A stretch of DNA of 22,607 nt from IMG/VR virus record IMGVR_UViG_3300032288_002790, positions 1 to 22,607 of that record, one strand, 5' to 3'. This DNA comes from a virus. The position numbers were made by a program, and so were the translations under genes. Below are positions 19,359-22,607 of this stretch, piece after piece (position 1 is the stretch's first letter; every line of letters begins with the position of its first letter). Under the pieces are notes generated by a model that ran no database searches, was not told the DNA's origin, and worked only from the letters and a program-made list of their open reading frames with translations.

Positions 19359-21894
19359 TTGGTGCTCCTTTCATCGAGTAGTCAATGACGGTCTTGTCCT
19401 GGTCGAGTCTCAACCGGGCCGCATCCCGCGTCAGGCGGGCCGTCTCAATGCGCTCCTTCGTTTCCTGGTCACCCTGTGCGATGGCCAGCTTCAACTGCAG
19501 TTCCTCAATGGCGAGGTCCTTCTCGTCCATCTGCTTCTGTGCCGCCAGTTGCAGCTTGGCCTGATTGTCGGCCGCTTTCAGTTGCATCTCGGCCTGATCA
19601 CGCGCCTGCCTGCGCTGCGTCTCAGCCATGCTCGTCTGCAGCAGCACCTGACCGTCCGGCGTCAACTCAGGCTTCGGCTTGAACTGCTCCAGCGTCTTGA
19701 CCATCTGCTGGATCACCGGCATCGTCTGAGCAAGCGTCTGCTCAGCGTCCATCGCCACATGACCGGCCGCCGCACCGTACAGCTTGTCGATCTCGGCCGG
19801 ATCCTCTGCCTCGGCATAGTCATCAGCCTTGCGACCCAGCGACCGCGTCACATACCCGTTCATGCGGCCCAGATACCACAGCGCGAAGTGCTGCTTGATG
19901 TGCTCCATCATCTTCGGCAGCACGTTGGGCGCGATCATCGGGTTGCCACCGAACACCGGGTCCGAGGCGTACTTCAGATGCGTCACGATGTGCGAGAAGT
20001 GGTCCTGCTCCAGGTACGCGAACGCCGACTGACCGATCGTCATCGCCACGTTCTCGTTGGCCGCATCCAGCTTCTCAGGCGCAGGCGTGTCCGTCATCAG
20101 TTCGTTGACGCCCGGCACCTTGATCTGCTTCAAGAAGCGCATGACCACCGCCCGGCGGTTGAACAGGTCCGGGTGCTTCTCCATCATGGCCATGACCGAC
20201 TGGGTCTGGGCCATCCGCTGCGTCTCGCTGAAGATGTGCGGGTCCGACACCGGGATGACGTCCGTCACCCGGGCAAAGTCCTCCCGGCGGATCTCCAAGT
20301 CCTCGACCACCTCGCCGCGGCGCATGTCGTCCAAGTACCACCGGTTGATCCGGCTCAGCACCTTGAGCACGCGAGACTGCGATTCGTGCAGCCGGGCATG
20401 GATCGCCGAGAACACAGCCGCGCCCTGCTCAATCAGAGCCTGGGTAGTGCCCACCGGCGTGTTCGCATTGACGTCGGCGATCTTCTCCTCGGCCGTCGTC
20501 ACCACCCCCTTGGCCGCACCGGTGAGCCAGCCCAGCAACTGGAACAACACCGGGCTCGGCGGGTTGAACGGCATCGGCATCGCCAGCTTGCGGACGTCGT
20601 CAACCCCAGGCGCAGCCTCAATTTCAGCCACTTGGGTCACTTCGACCTGCTGAGACTGCCCCGAAACCTTCGCCCCCTTGAGCTTCAGGAGCGTCGCAGC
20701 GTTGTTGATGTGCGCAGAGTCCAGCAAGGCCCTCAGAGCGCCTGTAAGGGCCGCTGAGAGGCCTCCAATGAGGTGCGGCAGGCCCACGGCGTACGCTCCG
20801 CGCCACGGGATGAACTTGAACTCGACCACCCAGTCGAGTTTCGTCATCGTTTCGTCGCCTTCCTCCCAGTTTCGGTACAGCCCAATGACCTCAGACTCCA
20901 AGTCGTCGATCATCAGGACGTAGGGGGCCATCTCCCCCTTCGAAAACTTGTCGTTTTCGAGTTCCAGCCATGTGTAGATGTGGTAGACGCGACGAACACC
21001 GTCTTCGTTGTCGTTTTCCGACCGTCCTTCGATCTTGTCGTTGGCCTTTTGAGCCGCAGTCTGCTCCGGATCCATCGTGGCACGGATAAAAGTGCCATCT
21101 CGGTACAGTTTTGAGGCCACACGGCGCTCAAATTCGTGCCTTGAGAGGTCATGAACCTCCGTTGCACGCGGCGCAGTGTAGAAATTCGACGCCGCGAAGG
21201 GCAAAAGCACGTTGTCGATGGGCAAAAACTCGGCACAAGGACGCTTTTTGTCCTCGTCGTACCAGAGTTTGAGGTATTGCGATCCACCAAGAGGCAATTG
21301 CGTGAACAATTGCTCCTGCTCGTCGCGGAATTCCTCGATTTGCTCGGTCAACTGCCAATTCATGAAGTCGCGCTTGCGCTCCGCGATGTCAGTTTTCTCC
21401 TGATCGACGTCACCGAGGATCTTCGTGCGCGTCGGCCCGTCAGCCGGGAACAGTTCGCGGATGGCGCGGGACGCAAAGTCGATGCACGCCTCGGCCATCA
21501 CCGGGTGTACGACCTTGCTGGCACCCGCAAACGAGGCGCCACCAGGGGCGTCGTTGCCCATCCCGGTGCGGCGGATGCCGTCCTCGTACTGCTTGTCCCG
21601 CTGCTTGCGGGCCTCGCGGTCCTTCTCCACCAGTTGGATGTACTTCAGGGCCATCGAGTTCAGGTCGATGGAGTCCAGCACGTCGCTGTCGGCGAGGTTC
21701 TGGTAGAAGTCCTCGTTGTCCATCGGCCCGTTGGTGTCCAGCGTCACCACCGCAGAGCCATCAGGAAGCTCCTGGATGTCCGACTCGGACAGTTCAAGGT
21801 CCACCTCCACCCCAGGCGTCTCGCCATCGGCGTCGTCGGGCATGCCCCCCACGAAGCGGTTGAACTCTGGGTCGATCGGGAACTCGGTTGCCAT
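19345..21894 (-). CDS. Portal protein (P22-like, podoviral, 849 aa)
   Basis: The portal forms the twelve-subunit ring at one capsid vertex through which DNA enters and leaves. The product has an acidic N-terminus, a helical region with ASKVVHPVMAEACIDFASRAI, wing/stem segments (RDFMNWQLTEQIEEFRDEQE; PFAASNFYTAPRATEVHDLS) and the central WRGAYAVGLPHLIGG. It also has the stem/tunnel helix region with ADVNANTPVGTTQALIEQG, as in P22-type portals. A long charged helix (about 755 to 832) probably forms the barrel found in P22. P22 gp1 has 725 residues. I place the start at the ATG at 21894, which has AGGG eight bases before it; the GTG at 21903 would overlap the preceding stop. The terminase genes are expected nearby but are not in the window. 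Confidence 0.93.
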   Translation of the reverse strand: MATEFPIDPEFNRFVGGMPDDADGETPGVEVDLELSESDIQELPDGSAVVTLDTNGPMDNEDFYQNLADSDVLDSIDLNSMALKYIQLVEKDREARKQRDKQYEDGIRRTGMGNDAPGGASFAGASKVVHPVMAEACIDFASRAIRELFPADGPTRTKILGDVDQEKTDIAERKRDFMNWQLTEQIEEFRDEQEQLFTQLPLGGSQYLKLWYDEDKKRPCAEFLPIDNVLLPFAASNFYTAPRATEVHDLSRHEFERRVASKLYRDGTFIRATMDPEQTAAQKANDKIEGRSENDNEDGVRRVYHIYTWLELENDKFSKGEMAPYVLMIDDLESEVIGLYRNWEEGDETMTKLDWVVEFKFIPWRGAYAVGLPHLIGGLSAALTGALRALLDSAHINNAATLLKLKGAKVSGQSQQVEVTQVAEIEAAPGVDDVRKLAMPMPFNPPSPVLFQLLGWLTGAAKGVVTTAEEKIADVNANTPVGTTQALIEQGAAVFSAIHARLHESQSRVLKVLSRINRWYLDDMRRGEVVEDLEIRREDFARVTDVIPVSDPHIFSETQRMAQTQSVMAMMEKHPDLFNRRAVVMRFLKQIKVPGVNELMTDTPAPEKLDAANENVAMTIGQSAFAYLEQDHFSHIVTHLKYASDPVFGGNPMIAPNVLPKMMEHIKQHFALWYLGRMNGYVTRSLGRKADDYAEAEDPAEIDKLYGAAAGHVAMDAEQTLAQTMPVIQQMVKTLEQFKPKPELTPDGQVLLQTSMAETQRRQARDQAEMQLKAADNQAKLQLAAQKQMDEKDLAIEELQLKLAIAQGDQETKERIETARLTRDAARLRLDQDKTVIDYSMKGAPSGYQ

Positions 21895-21899
21895 TCTTG

Positions 21900-22607
21900 T
21901 CACCCTGCTGCTTTGTCAAGAGCGCCGGCCTTCGCCTTGCGTGCTGCGCCGCCCTTCTTCTTCCCAGTATATTCCTTCATCAACTCTTCAAACATTTTCA
22001 TCTGATCGACGTACTGCCGATCAATTTTTTCCCGAGGGCCCATGAACTTCAGCATGTTGAACTCCTGGACGCCCGGCTTGAGCTTTGACCTTGCGTACGC
22101 CGTCGAACTCGGGAATGCAATTTCCGCTGGGATTGGGTATTTGCTTTGCCCAATAAATTCTCCAGGGATATCGACATCGTATGTTGGGTGAGCGCTTGGG
22201 TACTGACGCAAATCCACTCCCGGCTGCATCTTGCCGATTGAGAACCCACTGGTGCCAACTTCAACGTCGCGCAGCGATGGCTCTGTAATGCCGAACAAGA
22301 CGTCGGAGCCCTGGCGCAAGCCGAGTTTTTCAGTGACCGTCGGCTTCATCAAGGTCTCGGCAATGTGCTTGCGCAGGTTGGGGTCGATCTGAGCCTGCAG
22401 CAGAACATCCATCGGGTCATCAAAGCCCGCGAAGTTGGGGAATTGCCCGTACTTCGGGCTGCCTTTGCGAATCTCGCCTTCCAGCAGTTCCCTTTGCGCC
22501 TTGTTGAGCTTCTCAGGCTGTTGGTACGCCAGCAGCGCGTCCAGGTTGTGCAGTGCGTAGTTGGTCGACTCAGGAGACATCTTGATGTACTGACCCAGCA
22601 CAGGGGC
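21900..22607 (-). CDS. C-terminal part of an unidentified protein, cut by the right edge
   Basis: The frame is open to the right edge (235 codons visible) and ends in a TGA at 21902 to 21900, so only the 3' part is present. A GTG at 22601 could start a protein, but the frame continues beyond it. The product is mostly soluble and helix/loop-rich. Recognisable stretches include SPESTNYALHNLDALLAYQQ, YGQFPNFAGFDDPMDVLLQA and LRQGSDVLFGITEPSLRDVE, and the Lys/Ala-rich end is KKKGGAARKAKAGALDKAAG. I do not recognise a family. It precedes the portal gene, where terminase or internal virion genes are usual; no terminase motif is seen in this part. Confidence 0.82.
   Translation of the reverse strand, partial: APVLGQYIKMSPESTNYALHNLDALLAYQQPEKLNKAQRELLEGEIRKGSPKYGQFPNFAGFDDPMDVLLQAQIDPNLRKHIAETLMKPTVTEKLGLRQGSDVLFGITEPSLRDVEVGTSGFSIGKMQPGVDLRQYPSAHPTYDVDIPGEFIGQSKYPIPAEIAFPSSTAYARSKLKPGVQEFNMLKFMGPREKIDRQYVDQMKMFEELMKEYTGKKKGGAARKAKAGALDKAAG

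Noticed and set aside
19549-20757. 402-codon open frame on the plus strand opposite the portal gene
   Set aside because: Its product is Arg/His/Leu-rich without any family pattern, as expected for the antisense of a GC-rich gene. The opposite strand encodes a clear portal protein.
1-22607. tRNA genes, CRISPR arrays, insertion sequences or attachment sites
   Set aside because: No cloverleaf-like sequence, regular short direct repeats with spacers, transposase or integrase was noticed; coding density leaves little room.

Overview
The window is a structural and lysis module of a tailed, podovirus-type bacteriophage (or a prophage or metagenomic phage contig). Every supported gene lies on the minus strand, so transcription runs from right to left. 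Genes are packed almost end to end, with many ATGA, GTGA, TGATG and TAATG start/stop overlaps and a few perfect-looking Shine-Dalgarno sites (for example before the capsid gene). This suits one or a few long late transcripts. Base composition is mostly high in G+C and the ribosome binding sites are purine-rich. A Gram-negative, probably proteobacterial host is an inference from this and from the holin and lysozyme types; nothing here names the host.

In transcription order (right to left): the 3' end of an unidentified gene enters at the right edge, followed by a P22-like portal protein, two very small proteins, a GroES-like co-chaperonin, a scaffold-like protein, a conserved unknown, a putative decoration or minor head protein, and the HK97-fold major capsid protein. 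Next come a beta-rich protein, a Gly/Lys-rich repeat protein and two small head/tail proteins. A fiber-like protein, two small basic proteins (one DUF6321-like), a head-tail adaptor-like protein carrying a discoidin-like insertion, a four-cysteine protein and a fiber-like protein follow.

The next gene encodes a 1014-residue three-module beta-repeat protein of clearly lower G+C. After it lies a lysis cluster: T7-type holin, two further membrane proteins, a GTA-type 3TM holin and a GH24 lysozyme. The cluster is followed by a DUF5872-like protein, a second adaptor (SU10-like), a fiber protein, the tail nozzle, a small conserved protein, and the 5' end of a gene that leaves through the left edge.

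Together the genes supply capsid assembly (portal, scaffold, capsid, co-chaperonin), the short tail (adaptors, nozzle), host recognition (several fiber-like proteins and the large repeat protein) and cell lysis. No terminase, replication gene, integrase, tRNA or CRISPR array is visible. The most unusual points are the phage GroES, the sharp composition switch inside the giant repeat protein gene, a domain nested within a duplicated domain of the nozzle, and the discoidin-like domain inserted in an adaptor.
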